Shown piece after piece: positions 1 to 8,935 of a stretch of 64,000 nt of DNA. The translations under genes were made by a program, and so were the position numbers. The notes under the pieces were generated by a model. That model had not been told where the DNA came from. It worked only from the letters and a program-made list of their open reading frames with translations, and did not search any database. Position 1 is the first letter of the stretch. Every line of letters starts with the position of its first letter. The stretch spans positions 3,720,001 to 3,784,000 of the forward strand of contig NZ_CP042831.1 of the NCBI RefSeq assembly GCF_008000935.1, read 5' to 3'. Source of the stretch: Flavobacterium alkalisoli. Its GTDB lineage: Bacteria > Bacteroidota > Bacteroidia > Flavobacteriales > Flavobacteriaceae.

Positions 1-2
1 GC

Positions 3-827
3 ATTTGGGAAAAACGATACAATATCCTTGAACCCATGCGTACAGACACCAACATACGCGTTTACGATATAAAAAATCTTCAGAAACTGCTCAATATCAC
101 TACTCTTCACAATTTTGGATATAAGATATCAGCTATTTCTAAAATGCCTCCCGAAAAGATTCCGGTACTAGTTAAAGAAATACTTTCCAAAAGCAGTCTT
201 GCAGATCATGTACTTAATAATTTTAAACTGGCCATGATGAATTTTGACCAGTCATTATTCTTAAACACTTACAACTCACTGTTACAGGATAAGTCATTTA
301 AAGAGATATTCTACGATTTTTTCCTTCCCTTACTTAACGAGATAGGCCACTTATGGCAAACAAACACCATAACCCCTGCTCACGAGCACTTTATAAGCTT
401 TTTGATTAAGCAGAAGTTAGCATCCAACACCGAAAAAATACAAACTACACCTCCTACAAAAACTGACAGGACATTTGTTTTATACCTGCCATTAAACGAA
501 ATACACGAACTGGGATTAATGTTCCTTAACTACGAACTCAGTCTTAATGGATATAAAACCGTATATTTAGGAGAAAGTGTACCTCTTGAAAACCTAAGAG
601 ACGTTAAAACCTACTTCAGCAATATTACGTTTATAACCTATACAACCGTCGAACCAAACAACAACGAAATAGCCGACTATGTAGAGGAACTTAAAAAGCA
701 TGTGATAAATGACGATGAGACCAGGCTTTGCCTTTTTGGAAGGAATGCTCAATATTTAGACGCAGAAATATTAAACCCCAACATAAGAGTCTTTGACTCT
801 ATATCCGATTTTACCAACAAACTTTAA
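3..827 (+). CDS. MerR-family regulator with C-terminal B12-binding domain (CarH/LitR-like), 5'-truncated
   Basis: The frame is open to the left edge: codons from base 3 read IWEKRYNILEP before the first internal ATG at 36, the usual end of a MerR helix-turn-helix, so most of the HTH lies outside the window. Numbering from that ATG, a four-helix segment carries W107 and E117-H118 (the W-x9-EH pattern of CarH that covers adenosylcobalamin), followed by a B12-binding fold with E155-x-H157-x-x-G160, where H157 is the expected lower cobalt ligand. Family members repress carotenoid genes in the dark and release them when light breaks the cobalamin Co-C bond. It lies 55 nt upstream of crtI in the same direction, which supports that role. 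The residue after the Trp is Gln (Q108), where Thermus CarH has the His that ligates cobalt after illumination. Family assignment is firm; light sensing is inferred. Confidence 0.85.
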   Translation: MWEKRYNILEPMRTDTNIRVYDIKNLQKLLNITTLHNFGYKISAISKMPPEKIPVLVKEILSKSSLADHVLNNFKLAMMNFDQSLFLNTYNSLLQDKSFKEIFYDFFLPLLNEIGHLWQTNTITPAHEHFISFLIKQKLASNTEKIQTTPPTKTDRTFVLYLPLNEIHELGLMFLNYELSLNGYKTVYLGESVPLENLRDVKTYFSNITFITYTTVEPNNNEIADYVEELKKHVINDDETRLCLFGRNAQYLDAEILNPNIRVFDSISDFTNKL

Positions 828-840
828 TTTAACAAAAGCT

Positions 841-882
841 TTATTGTTTTTGTTTAATATTTTTTTAATTTTATTAAACAAA
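841..882 (+). promoter_or_regulatory. Putative crtI promoter with inverted-repeat operator
   Basis: TTG at 844-846, a 19-nt spacer and TAATTTTA at 866-873 resemble the Bacteroidota housekeeping promoter (TTTG-N19-TAnnTTTG). Overlapping it is a perfect 10-bp inverted repeat, TTTGTTTAAT (849-858) and ATTAAACAAA (873-882), separated by 14 nt. One arm sits in the spacer and the other runs into the start codon, a good place for a MerR-type repressor. The repeat is seen directly; operator function is inferred. Confidence 0.5.
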
Positions 883-2393
883 TGAACGCTACTATTAAAA
901 TAATCGGTTCAGGATTTTCCTCACTTGCTGCCGCTGCCTATTTAGCCTGCGAAGGTAACGACGTAACTGTTTACGAAAAGAACGATACGCTTGGCGGCAG
1001 GGCAAGACAGCTGAAAAAAGACGGTTTTACTTTTGACATGGGGCCTACATGGTACTGGATGCCCGATGTTTTTGAGCGTTTTTTTGAGGATTTCGGCAAG
1101 AAGCCACGCGATTACTACCAGCTTAAAAAACTATCTCCTGCCTATAGTGTTTATTTTGGTAAAGAAGATTATATAACCATAGCAGATAACCTGGAAGACA
1201 TATACAGGGTATTTGAAGAAAACGAACCCGGCAGCAGTACAGAGCTTAAGAACTTTATCAGTGAAGCAAAAAGCAACTATGATATTGCTATAAAAGATTT
1301 GGTTTATCGCCCGGGTTTATCCCCACTGGAACTGGTTACCCCACAAACCATAGCAAAACTCGGGCAATTTTTTGGAAACATTTCAAAAGATATCCGTAAA
1401 AAATTCAAGAACAAACGTTTGGTACAAATACTGGAATTTCCCGTTTTGTTTTTAGGTGCAAAACCCAGTGACACCCCTTCGTTTTACAGCTTTATGAACT
1501 ATGCCGACTTTGGCCTTGGTACCTGGTATCCTAAAAACGGGATGTACAGTGTCGTTGAAGGAATGGTTGAGCTAGCAAAGGAACAGGGAGTGAAGTTTGT
1601 TACCAATGCATCCGTTTCAAAAATAGGAGTATCAGAAACAGGTTGTGCCGAATATATAACCGTTAACGGTGAAAAGTTATATGCCGATATTATTTTAAGC
1701 GGTGCCGACTATCATCATACTGAAACACTTTTAGATAAAAGGTTCAGGCAGTATAATGAGGATTACTGGCAAAAAAAGGTATTTGCCCCTTCTTCCCTAT
1801 TATTTTATGTAGGGTTTGATAAGCCTGTGGAAAATGTAGAGCATCATACCCTGTTTTTTGATTCGGATTTTGATACTCATGCCATAGACATTTATGATAA
1901 CCCAAAATGGCCTGACGAACCTTTATTTTATGCCAGCTTCTCCGGTAAAACAGATACTGATGCAATGCCTGTTGGTAAAGAAGCTGGTACCTTTCTAATA
2001 CCGCTTGCACCGGGAATTGAAGATACACCTGAGCTAAGGGAAAAATATTTTGAAAAGATAATTACAAGACTGGAAAACCTTACTCAGCAAAGCCTAAGAG
2101 ACAGCATATTATTTAAAGAATCGTTTTGTGTAAACGATTTTGTAAAGGACTATAATTCATACAAAGGAAATGCTTACGGACTGGCCAATACACTTATGCA
2201 GACTGCATTTTTAAGGCCGGGGCTAAAAAGCAAAAAAGTAAAGAACCTGTTTTTTACAGGTCAGTTAACTGTTCCCGGACCGGGAGTACCGCCTGCACTT
2301 ATATCGGGCAAACTCGTTGCGGGACTTATAGAAAAACAACTGGACAAAGAACCAAAGAAATCCTTAACGAAGCACTATGAAATCAATATTTGA
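882..2393 (+). CDS. crtI: Phytoene desaturase (CrtI)
   Basis: An FAD-dependent desaturase/isomerase turning phytoene into lycopene at the membrane. The 503-aa length is normal for bacterial CrtI. The N-terminus has the dinucleotide-binding signature GSGFSSLAAAAYLA (about residues 9-22) with an acidic residue ending beta-2 (VYEKN) and the GGRA segment. The C-terminus has the family motif LTVPGPGVPPALISGK followed by an amphipathic membrane-binding helix. It is the first gene of crtI-crtB-crtZ and overlaps crtB by 17 nt, implying translational coupling. Expression is probably governed by the upstream B12-binding MerR regulator. Confidence 0.96.
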   Translation: MNATIKIIGSGFSSLAAAAYLACEGNDVTVYEKNDTLGGRARQLKKDGFTFDMGPTWYWMPDVFERFFEDFGKKPRDYYQLKKLSPAYSVYFGKEDYITIADNLEDIYRVFEENEPGSSTELKNFISEAKSNYDIAIKDLVYRPGLSPLELVTPQTIAKLGQFFGNISKDIRKKFKNKRLVQILEFPVLFLGAKPSDTPSFYSFMNYADFGLGTWYPKNGMYSVVEGMVELAKEQGVKFVTNASVSKIGVSETGCAEYITVNGEKLYADIILSGADYHHTETLLDKRFRQYNEDYWQKKVFAPSSLLFYVGFDKPVENVEHHTLFFDSDFDTHAIDIYDNPKWPDEPLFYASFSGKTDTDAMPVGKEAGTFLIPLAPGIEDTPELREKYFEKIITRLENLTQQSLRDSILFKESFCVNDFVKDYNSYKGNAYGLANTLMQTAFLRPGLKSKKVKNLFFTGQLTVPGPGVPPALISGKLVAGLIEKQLDKEPKKSLTKHYEINI

Positions 2394-3216
2394 CAAAATC
2401 TCCTATGAGTGCAGTAGAAATGTAACGCGTGCTTACAGTACGTCGTTCTCCTCTGCAGTAAAAATGCTGTCGCCACGCATAAGGCAGGACATTTACAATA
2501 TTTATGGTTTTGTAAGGTTTGCCGATGAGATTGTGGATACTTTTCACGATTATGATAAAGAACAGCTATTCGACCTTTTTGAAGAAGACCTAAATAATGC
2601 CCTTAGGGATAAAATAAGTCTAAACCCTGTTTTAAACTCGTTTCAGCATACCGCTATAAAATATAACATACCACAGGAGCTTATAGATGCCTTTATGAAT
2701 AGCATGAGGCAGGATTTGGTTAAAAAGGATTACACTACCCTTTCTGAATACAATGAGTACATATATGGATCGGCAGATGTGGTCGGGCTAATGTGCCTAA
2801 AAGTATTTGTAAATAACGACGATAAGCGCTATGAAGAGCTAAAAGGCCCTGCAATGCGCTTAGGTTCAGCCTTTCAAAAGGTAAACTTCCTAAGGGATTT
2901 AAAAGCCGACACCGAGGAGCTGGAACGTAATTACTTTCCTTCACTTAACCTCAACGAAATGACCGACGAGGTTAAAAGACAGATTATCGAAGAAATAGAA
3001 GCCGATCTGGCAGAAGGTTACAAAGGGATATTAAAACTGCCTGTGGAAGCTAAGTTTGGTGTTTACACAGCCTATGCCTATTACAGGAAGTTGCTTAAAA
3101 AGCTAAAAAATACTCCCCCACTTGAAATAAAAAGCAGGCGTATAAGGGTACCTAATTATCAAAAACTTGGACTTTTAGCACAGTGTTATTTAAATTATCG
3201 CCTTAACTTTATATAA
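2377..3216 (+). CDS. crtB: Phytoene synthase (CrtB)
   Basis: Condenses two geranylgeranyl diphosphates into phytoene, the first committed carotenoid step. The 279-aa protein shows both squalene/phytoene synthase aspartate motifs: RFADEIVD (D50-x3-D54) and, in the second half, NFLRDLKAD, which bind Mg-diphosphate. The start overlaps the end of crtI by 17 nt and crtZ follows 11 nt downstream, so the three genes form one operon. Confidence 0.96.
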   Translation: MKSIFDKISYECSRNVTRAYSTSFSSAVKMLSPRIRQDIYNIYGFVRFADEIVDTFHDYDKEQLFDLFEEDLNNALRDKISLNPVLNSFQHTAIKYNIPQELIDAFMNSMRQDLVKKDYTTLSEYNEYIYGSADVVGLMCLKVFVNNDDKRYEELKGPAMRLGSAFQKVNFLRDLKADTEELERNYFPSLNLNEMTDEVKRQIIEEIEADLAEGYKGILKLPVEAKFGVYTAYAYYRKLLKKLKNTPPLEIKSRRIRVPNYQKLGLLAQCYLNYRLNFI

Positions 3217-3227
3217 AATTATAAGCC

Positions 3228-3671
3228 ATGTGGATTTATATACTTGTTTTTATACTAACCTTTTGCATTATGGAGTTTATGGCGTGGTTTACCCATAAAT
3301 TTATAATGCATGGTTTTTTATGGAGCCTGCATAAGGACCATCATCGCAAAGACCACGACTCATGGTTTGAGCGCAACGATGCTTTCTTTATCTTTTATGC
3401 CCTGGTTAGTATAGGCTTCTTTTTACTTTGGAAATACAGTATACTTGATATAGGGCTTGCCATTGGCTTAGGCATTTTAGCTTATGGTATTGCCTACTTT
3501 TTTGTACATGATATTTTTATCCACCAGCGGTTTAAGTTTTTAAGGAATGCCAATAACCGTTATGCAAAAGCCGTAAGAAGGGCACATAAAATGCACCATA
3601 AGCATTTAGGAAAAGATCAGGGAGAATGTTTCGGTATGCTCATCGTACCGTTTAAATACTTTAAGAAATAA
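3228..3671 (+). CDS. crtZ: Beta-carotene hydroxylase (CrtZ)
   Basis: A di-iron membrane hydroxylase adding 3/3'-OH groups to beta-carotene, giving zeaxanthin-type pigment. The 147-aa protein has the full set of histidine clusters: HKFIMHG, HKDHHRKDHD, FVHDIFIHQRF and AHKMHHKHLG, set between hydrophobic segments. It is the last gene before a strong terminator. No lycopene cyclase (crtY) is in the window, so that enzyme must be encoded elsewhere. Confidence 0.95.
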   Translation: MWIYILVFILTFCIMEFMAWFTHKFIMHGFLWSLHKDHHRKDHDSWFERNDAFFIFYALVSIGFFLLWKYSILDIGLAIGLGILAYGIAYFFVHDIFIHQRFKFLRNANNRYAKAVRRAHKMHHKHLGKDQGECFGMLIVPFKYFKK

Positions 3672-3702
3672 AAAAATCCGCTGCAATGCAGCGGATTTTT
3701 CT
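3671..3702. terminator. Bidirectional intrinsic terminator
   Basis: Arms TCCGCTGC and GCAGCGGA enclose an AAT loop, flanked by an A run on the left and a T run on the right. It lies between the convergent crtZ and DUF4252 genes and can serve both. Confidence 0.85.
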
Positions 3703-3719
3703 TTTATAATAATCTTAAA

Positions 3720-4280
3720 TTAACCTTTATTTCCATTTATCTGATTCAGTGCCGGCTGTAGCTGTGCCATATCTACCCCCGATTTTTCAACCAGCTGCAT
3801 TATTGTAAGTACATCGGTTGGTGTCATTTCGTCACCTAAAACCCTTATCAGCCCAAAAACACCGTCCTTGCGAAGGAAAACCACAAACTCATCGATATCG
3901 TCATTCTCACCCAGCATATTTATACTGGCCCCTTCTTTTCCTGAACCCACCCTCATAAGTTCCTCATAATCTCCATTTTTAAGAATGCTCTTTACTTTTG
4001 TGGTCTCTTCTTTATAGTGCACTACATTTGTATCTGTAGAGTCTGACTTGAATATAAGTATATTAAGCTTCCTTACTGCTTTAAGGGCCTTTTCCTGATC
4101 TGCCGAAAGGTTATCAGAACCGGCAGCTTTAATAATATCGGTACCCAAATCAAAAGCCATAAATTCATTCGACTGCGACTTCTCTACAAAATACTTTTGC
4201 AGCGATGGCTTAGACTCACACGACACAAGGGTTAGCACCGCCATAACTACAAGTCCGAAAAGATAATAAATGGTCTTCAT
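3720..4280 (-). CDS. DUF4252-type lipoprotein
   Basis: A 186-aa protein with a lipoprotein signal peptide: hydrophobic core followed by LTLVSC, acylated Cys at 21. The body (repeated patterns of the type EELMRV and INMLGENDDIDEFVVFLR) matches the DUF4252 family of Bacteroidota, which has no known biochemical role. It is the last of three tandem DUF4252 genes behind an ECF sigma factor and putative anti-sigma gene, and 6 nt downstream of the preceding paralogue, so it probably belongs to a self-regulated envelope-stress type operon. The function is unknown. Confidence 0.8.
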   Translation of the reverse strand: MKTIYYLFGLVVMAVLTLVSCESKPSLQKYFVEKSQSNEFMAFDLGTDIIKAAGSDNLSADQEKALKAVRKLNILIFKSDSTDTNVVHYKEETTKVKSILKNGDYEELMRVGSGKEGASINMLGENDDIDEFVVFLRKDGVFGLIRVLGDEMTPTDVLTIMQLVEKSGVDMAQLQPALNQINGNKG

Positions 4281-4286
4281 GGTGTG

Positions 4287-4814
4287 TTATTTAGATTTTT
4301 TAGACGATGCTTTTTTTATCTCTTCACCACCCGGTATTTTCATATAATCTGTAAGGAAAGATATCTCCTTAATATCAAAATTACCGGTAAGCGACATCAA
4401 TACGGTTTCTTCGTCTCCTCCGTCCATAAACATAAGGAGTTCTTTAACCTGAGAAGATGTAGCACCAGATTTTACATAAATCTTGATACTCCTTCCACCC
4501 TCATTAATACGCATCAGTTCTTCCAATGGATATTTTTTAAGATAACTATCCACTGTTTTTTTCATTTCCGCTTTGTGCTTAGCGCTTTCGGTGGTAAAAA
4601 CCTTAAGGTTATCCAGCCTTTTTATAAGGTCAAAAAATTGCTGTGAGCTTTTATTATTAGGGTCAGACTTAACGTTCCCCATAAGCTCAAACATCTTTTT
4701 ATTGACCAGTACCGATACTATTTCATCCTCATCCTCGAACTTATCGAACATGGACTGAGCAAAAAACAGCGTTGGCATAAGCACTAACACAAAAGTTACA
4801 ATTATCTTTTTCAT
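4287..4814 (-). CDS. DUF4252-type exported protein
   Basis: A 175-aa protein with a Sec signal peptide ending at FFAQ (about residue 19), then a DUF4252-like domain containing MFDKFEDEDEIVSV and a lysine-rich C-terminus (KKASSKKSK). It differs from the downstream paralogue in lacking a lipobox, so it is expected to be periplasmic. It is the middle member of the three-gene array with 33 nt to the upstream paralogue. Confidence 0.78.
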   Translation of the reverse strand: MKKIIVTFVLVLMPTLFFAQSMFDKFEDEDEIVSVLVNKKMFELMGNVKSDPNNKSSQQFFDLIKRLDNLKVFTTESAKHKAEMKKTVDSYLKKYPLEELMRINEGGRSIKIYVKSGATSSQVKELLMFMDGGDEETVLMSLTGNFDIKEISFLTDYMKIPGGEEIKKASSKKSK

Positions 4815-4847
4815 ACGTGGTATTTAAATTAAGTTTATGGCAATTTA

Positions 4848-5294
4848 TTATAGTTTCACTTTTCCGGTAAAGGTAACAAGAACTGTCTCGTCTTTCTTAC
4901 CACTGTCTACAAATACTAACACTTCTTCAATAGTTTCATCACTCCTGTTATGTCTTGCGTAAACTTTTACGGTTTCACCGTCGTCTTTTACACTAACAAG
5001 AGACTCCATGTTATTATCCCTTACGTATTTTTTTACAGCATCGGCTATCTGATTCTTGTACTTTTTTACTTCAGTACTGTAAACCTTAAGCTGTTTTAAA
5101 TCTTTGGTAAACTTTGTTACCAGGTTTTGTTCATCTTTAGCAAGTTTAAGGTCATCACCTGCAAGGTCCAGCATAGTTTTATCCAAAGAAACAACATCAA
5201 TACCGTCTTTGTCATCAAACTGATCGAATGCGCTCTGTGCATAAAACAGCACCGGAGAAAGCATCATTACTAAAATGGCTATTAATTTTTTCAT
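4848..5294 (-). CDS. DUF4252-type exported protein
   Basis: The start is placed at 5294, where the protein begins MKKLIAILVMMLSPVLFYAQ, a clean signal peptide. The longer frame from 5333 would put 13 charged residues before it. The mature part begins SAFDQFDDKDGIDVV, nearly the same opening as the next gene (SMFDKFEDEDEIVSV), showing that the two are tandem duplicates. It begins 5 nt after the putative anti-sigma gene. Function unknown. Confidence 0.78.
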   Translation of the reverse strand: MKKLIAILVMMLSPVLFYAQSAFDQFDDKDGIDVVSLDKTMLDLAGDDLKLAKDEQNLVTKFTKDLKQLKVYSTEVKKYKNQIADAVKKYVRDNNMESLVSVKDDGETVKVYARHNRSDETIEEVLVFVDSGKKDETVLVTFTGKVKL

Positions 5295-5298
5295 TGTT

Positions 5299-5733
5299 TT
5301 ATTTTTTAAAAATTGTTTTTCTTGAGTTCTCATACTCTTCCAGGTAGTTTATACTGTTTACTCCCTTATTAACGTTTTGAGAAAGCATGTTAAGTGCTTT
5401 TTGTGTTTCCCTTAAGGCAATTTCGGGATCATCAAAAGTACCAAGGTCTTCCTGCGGTTCTTTGTTAATAAAGGTAAACACGCCAAATGCTATAACAACA
5501 CTTGCTGCAACCGATAGCCATCCTACATAGCGTTTTTTAGTTTTTAATGGTATCGTCTTTTCAAAGCGTTGTTCGCCTGCCTGGGCAAAATATCCAAACA
5601 TAGACCTGTACTGCTCCAAATGAGGCGCCACATTGGATGAAGAAAAATACATCTTAAGCTGGTTTTCTTCGGCAATACTGGTTTCTGCGTCAAAATATTT
5701 ATCTAGTAGTAATTCAATTTCTCTTAATTCCAT
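5299..5733 (-). CDS. Putative single-pass anti-sigma protein
   Basis: A 144-aa protein with a soluble N-terminal part, one predicted membrane span at about 71-89 (GWLSVAASVVIAFGVFTFI) and a periplasmic C-terminal part. It overlaps the end of the sigma factor gene by 20 nt, the typical position and topology of an anti-sigma factor. No zinc-binding HxxxCxxC anti-sigma motif is visible, so the assignment rests on topology and context. Confidence 0.65.
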   Translation of the reverse strand: MELREIELLLDKYFDAETSIAEENQLKMYFSSSNVAPHLEQYRSMFGYFAQAGEQRFEKTIPLKTKKRYVGWLSVAASVVIAFGVFTFINKEPQEDLGTFDDPEIALRETQKALNMLSQNVNKGVNSINYLEEYENSRKTIFKK

Positions 5734-6229
5734 AACTGTGCATTTTTGTTAGTTCCTCCCTCAACATCTTTCTGGCGCGGGACAGGGCTACCCTCACTGC
5801 CGACTCATTCATATCCATAATTTTTGCAATCTCTTCAAACTCATATTGCTCCACATCCCTCATCTGCAAAATAAGCCGCTGCTGTTCGGGGAGCTTATTC
5901 ATAAGTTTTTCTGCCCATTCCCAGCTGTCACGGTCTTCTGCCTGTTGCTGCAGTCCGGGCTCCCGGTCACTGTAATTAGAATGTACTAATCTCATTTCTG
6001 TTGCCCTTTTAGACTTTAACTGATCCAGACAGTAGTTTTTTGTTATTGTCATGGCCAGCGCTTCTACACTCGAATAGCTCTCCAGCTTATTCTTGTTTTT
6101 CCAAAGTCGTACCATAACCTCCTGTGTGGCATCCTCGGCTTCCTCATTACTTATAAGGAGCCTTTTTGCCAACCGGTATACCCGGTCTTTAAAAGGAGTG
6201 ATAATATTTACAAACTCCGACTGGTTCAT
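5714..6229 (-). CDS. ECF-type RNA polymerase sigma factor
   Basis: A 171-aa protein of sigma-70 region 2 plus region 4. Region 2 has AEDATQEVMVRLWKN and region 4 has FEEIAKIMDMNESAVRVALSRA, the helix-turn-helix that reads the -35 element. It is the first gene of a five-gene minus-strand operon (sigma, putative anti-sigma, three DUF4252 proteins). The operon probably contains its own regulon, as is common for ECF factors. Confidence 0.9.
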   Translation of the reverse strand: MNQSEFVNIITPFKDRVYRLAKRLLISNEEAEDATQEVMVRLWKNKNKLESYSSVEALAMTITKNYCLDQLKSKRATEMRLVHSNYSDREPGLQQQAEDRDSWEWAEKLMNKLPEQQRLILQMRDVEQYEFEEIAKIMDMNESAVRVALSRARKMLREELTKMHSYGIKRN

Positions 6230-6345
6230 TACATTAATGCTGGTTGTTATTGGTTTTATAATAGGAAGACGAATACCTTTATTTTTTGTTACAAATAATA
6301 TTAAAAATATTAAATTTACGTTTTATATACTTAAAAACTGCTTTC

Positions 6346-7809
6346 ATGAAAAAGATAAGTACCATCCTCACCTTATTGCTTGTTTCGGCTTTTGCCTTTC
6401 AAAGCTGTGACGATATGGACGATAATGCCGTTCCTGTTAACGACTTTATATGGAAAGGACTTAACCTTTATTATTACTGGCAACCGGATGTGCCGGACCT
6501 TTCAGATAACCGATTTGGCAATCAGGGAGAACTTAACGCTTATCTACAGGGCTTTTCAAGTCCTGAAGCGCTTTTCAACAGCCTTAAATATGTAGATCCT
6601 ACCAGTACAGCGAAAAGCGACAGATTTAGTGTTTTAGTATCAGATTATAATGTACTGGAAGCCGCACTACAGGGGGTTGCAAAAAGCAATGGTGTAGAAT
6701 ATGGACTTGTATATACTGACGAAACCCAGACATCAATTTTTGGATATGTTCGTTATATACTGCCTGATACCGATGCTTCTACCAAAGATATTCAAAGAGG
6801 GGATATTTTTTATGCAGTAGATGGGGTTGGCCTTACACCGGACAACTACCGTAACCTTTTAGGAAGTGACACTTATACCCTAAATCTTGCTGATTATACC
6901 GATGGCACGATAACTCCCAACGGAGAATCGGTAACGCTTACTAAAACACAATATGCAGAAGATCCTGTTTATTTTAGTGATGTGGTATATAATGAAGGCG
7001 GCAAAACCATAGGTTATTTAATGTATAATGGTTTCTACAGTCCTTATGATGCTGAACTGAACAGTGCTTTTGGTAATCTTGCCGCACAGGGAGTTAACGA
7101 ACTGGTACTTGACCTTCGTTATAACGGAGGCGGATCTGTAAGGACAGCGACTTATCTTGCCAGTATGATTACAGGACAGTTTAACGGACAACTTTTTGCA
7201 AAGGAACAATGGAATCCTAAACTGCAAAGTTATTTTGAAGACAATAATCCCGGGGCACTTACCAATAACTTTACCTCATCGTTATCAGATAATACCAGCA
7301 TTAACCACCTTAATCTAACCAGGGTTTATATACTGGCTACAGGAAGCACTGCTTCTGCCAGCGAGCTTGTAATAAACTGCCTTAAGTCTTATGTAGATGT
7401 GGTTGTAATAGGAACTACCACTATAGGTAAAAATGTGGGATCGGTAACGTTATATGATTCTCCTGATTTCACTAAAAATGATTTAGACCCAAGCCACCGT
7501 TATGCAATGCAGCCTATAGTGCTTAAAATTGTAAACAAGAACGGCTTTGGTGAATATGAAGAAGGTATAGAACCTACCATAGAAATGCCTGAAGATTATG
7601 ACAACCTTGGCGTAATAGGCAGTCCGGATGAACCTTTATTAGCTACTGCCATAAACCAAATAACAGCAGCAGGCAGAATGCCACAGCAGCCACACAAACA
7701 ACACAGGTTATTTAAAGGCTCTAAAAACCTGCAGCCGTTTAGTGAGGAAATGTTTATAGAAGAAGCTCCTAAGGGACTTGACCATCTTATAAAAAACTTA
7801 TCTGAATAA
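6346..7809 (+). CDS. S41-family carboxy-terminal processing peptidase, lipoprotein
   Basis: The start at 6346 gives MKKISTILTLL and a lipobox AFQSC (Cys21), which the in-frame start at 6286 would bury. The 487-aa protein has an N-terminal helical region, a PDZ-like segment (about 120-210, with LPDTDASTKDIQRGDIFYAV) and an S41 core. LDLRYNGGGSV is the conserved core strand/turn, ATGSTASASE holds the probable catalytic Ser and GTTTIGKNVG the probable Lys. It should be a surface- or periplasm-facing serine protease; the substrate is unknown. It stands alone, divergent from the sigma operon. Confidence 0.87.
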   Translation: MKKISTILTLLLVSAFAFQSCDDMDDNAVPVNDFIWKGLNLYYYWQPDVPDLSDNRFGNQGELNAYLQGFSSPEALFNSLKYVDPTSTAKSDRFSVLVSDYNVLEAALQGVAKSNGVEYGLVYTDETQTSIFGYVRYILPDTDASTKDIQRGDIFYAVDGVGLTPDNYRNLLGSDTYTLNLADYTDGTITPNGESVTLTKTQYAEDPVYFSDVVYNEGGKTIGYLMYNGFYSPYDAELNSAFGNLAAQGVNELVLDLRYNGGGSVRTATYLASMITGQFNGQLFAKEQWNPKLQSYFEDNNPGALTNNFTSSLSDNTSINHLNLTRVYILATGSTASASELVINCLKSYVDVVVIGTTTIGKNVGSVTLYDSPDFTKNDLDPSHRYAMQPIVLKIVNKNGFGEYEEGIEPTIEMPEDYDNLGVIGSPDEPLLATAINQITAAGRMPQQPHKQHRLFKGSKNLQPFSEEMFIEEAPKGLDHLIKNLSE

Positions 7810-7813
7810 AAAT

Positions 7814-7842
7814 AAAAAAAGGCTTCCCGAGGGAAGCCTTTT
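7814..7842. terminator. Bidirectional intrinsic terminator
   Basis: GGCTTCC / GGAAGCC arms around a CGAG loop with an A run before and a T run after, between the convergent S41 peptidase gene and the propeller lipoprotein gene. Confidence 0.8.
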
Positions 7843-7883
7843 CAACTTAAACAAAATTACCAATTTATAATCTGGTGTAATTA

Positions 7884-8921
7884 TTAGTTATTAAAGTAGA
7901 AGCTGTTAGGCCCTACTCCTACATCATAAGTATTTATAAGTGTTCCGTTTGATCCGTAAACATAAACTTCGCTGTCTGAAGAGAAATCGCCACCATCAGC
8001 AATATAAATTCTTCCGGCATAAACATTAAATCCGTACATAGCTCCCCATGCAGAGTTTGACTCATAGCTAAATGCAGCTTCAATAGGTAGAGTATTGCTG
8101 TTTACAGAAAAACTATACACTGCAGTATCAACAGTAAAGTAAATATTCCCATCCTGAATAGTCAGGTTTTTAGCACCTGCTAAAGCCTCAGTAAGCTCAA
8201 TAGTACCGCTTACAGTGTTGTTAGAAAGGTTGATTCTGCTTATTTTAGAGTCCCCCATTACATAAAGTGCTCCGTCCTGCTCATCAAAAGAGTTTGGCGA
8301 ATCTCCAAGTTCAATTACAGTATCAACAGTATTGTTAGCCGGGTTAAATACAGTTATAGATGTACCGCTACCGTAATATCCGTTAGCTATATAAAGTTTT
8401 CCGTTCTCTGCAAGTACTCTTTCTGCATAATTATTAAGATCTACAGTAGTAGTACTAAAATCTTCAAGATTAATTACAGTAAGGAAATCGTCTGCAAGCC
8501 CGTAATCGTTAGTATTTGTTACATAAGCCTTACCGTTTATAACTACACCATAACGCGGATTAGTAAAATCAGTATCTATACTTGCTACAAATTCAAAAGT
8601 ATAACGGTCTACAACAGTAATTTTGTTTGCCTGCCCTGAGATGATAAATGCATAATCATCACTAAAGAACATAGACTGAAGGTAAGTACCTATAGCAGGA
8701 GCATCCGGATTTACAGCAGTATAGATATCCTGCTCTAAAGCACCATTATTACCAATAAAAGACACTGTCCCTGAAGACGGGTTACTGTTACCTTCGTTAA
8801 GTACAAAAGTTCCGTTTGCATAAGCACCCGAAGCTACAGGAGTGTTATCGTCATCACTGCTACATGACACGAAAAACAAAGAACCTGCTAATAAAGCGAA
8901 TAGAGAATTCCTAAGTTTCAT
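7884..8921 (-). CDS. Surface beta-propeller lipoprotein (YncE/DUF5074-like) of the B12 uptake locus
   Basis: A 345-aa protein with lipobox FFVSC (Cys20) followed by SSDDDN, an acidic stretch like the Bacteroidota lipoprotein export signal for the outer face. The rest is repeated beta-strand blades of YncE/DUF5074 type (KITVVDRYTFEFVASIDTD is a typical blade). It lies 14 nt downstream of the TonB receptor gene and so behind the same cobalamin riboswitch. A role as the surface partner of the B12 receptor is inferred from position. Confidence 0.78.
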   Translation of the reverse strand: MKLRNSLFALLAGSLFFVSCSSDDDNTPVASGAYANGTFVLNEGNSNPSSGTVSFIGNNGALEQDIYTAVNPDAPAIGTYLQSMFFSDDYAFIISGQANKITVVDRYTFEFVASIDTDFTNPRYGVVINGKAYVTNTNDYGLADDFLTVINLEDFSTTTVDLNNYAERVLAENGKLYIANGYYGSGTSITVFNPANNTVDTVIELGDSPNSFDEQDGALYVMGDSKISRINLSNNTVSGTIELTEALAGAKNLTIQDGNIYFTVDTAVYSFSVNSNTLPIEAAFSYESNSAWGAMYGFNVYAGRIYIADGGDFSSDSEVYVYGSNGTLINTYDVGVGPNSFYFNN

Positions 8922-8935
8922 AGAATTAGTTTTAG

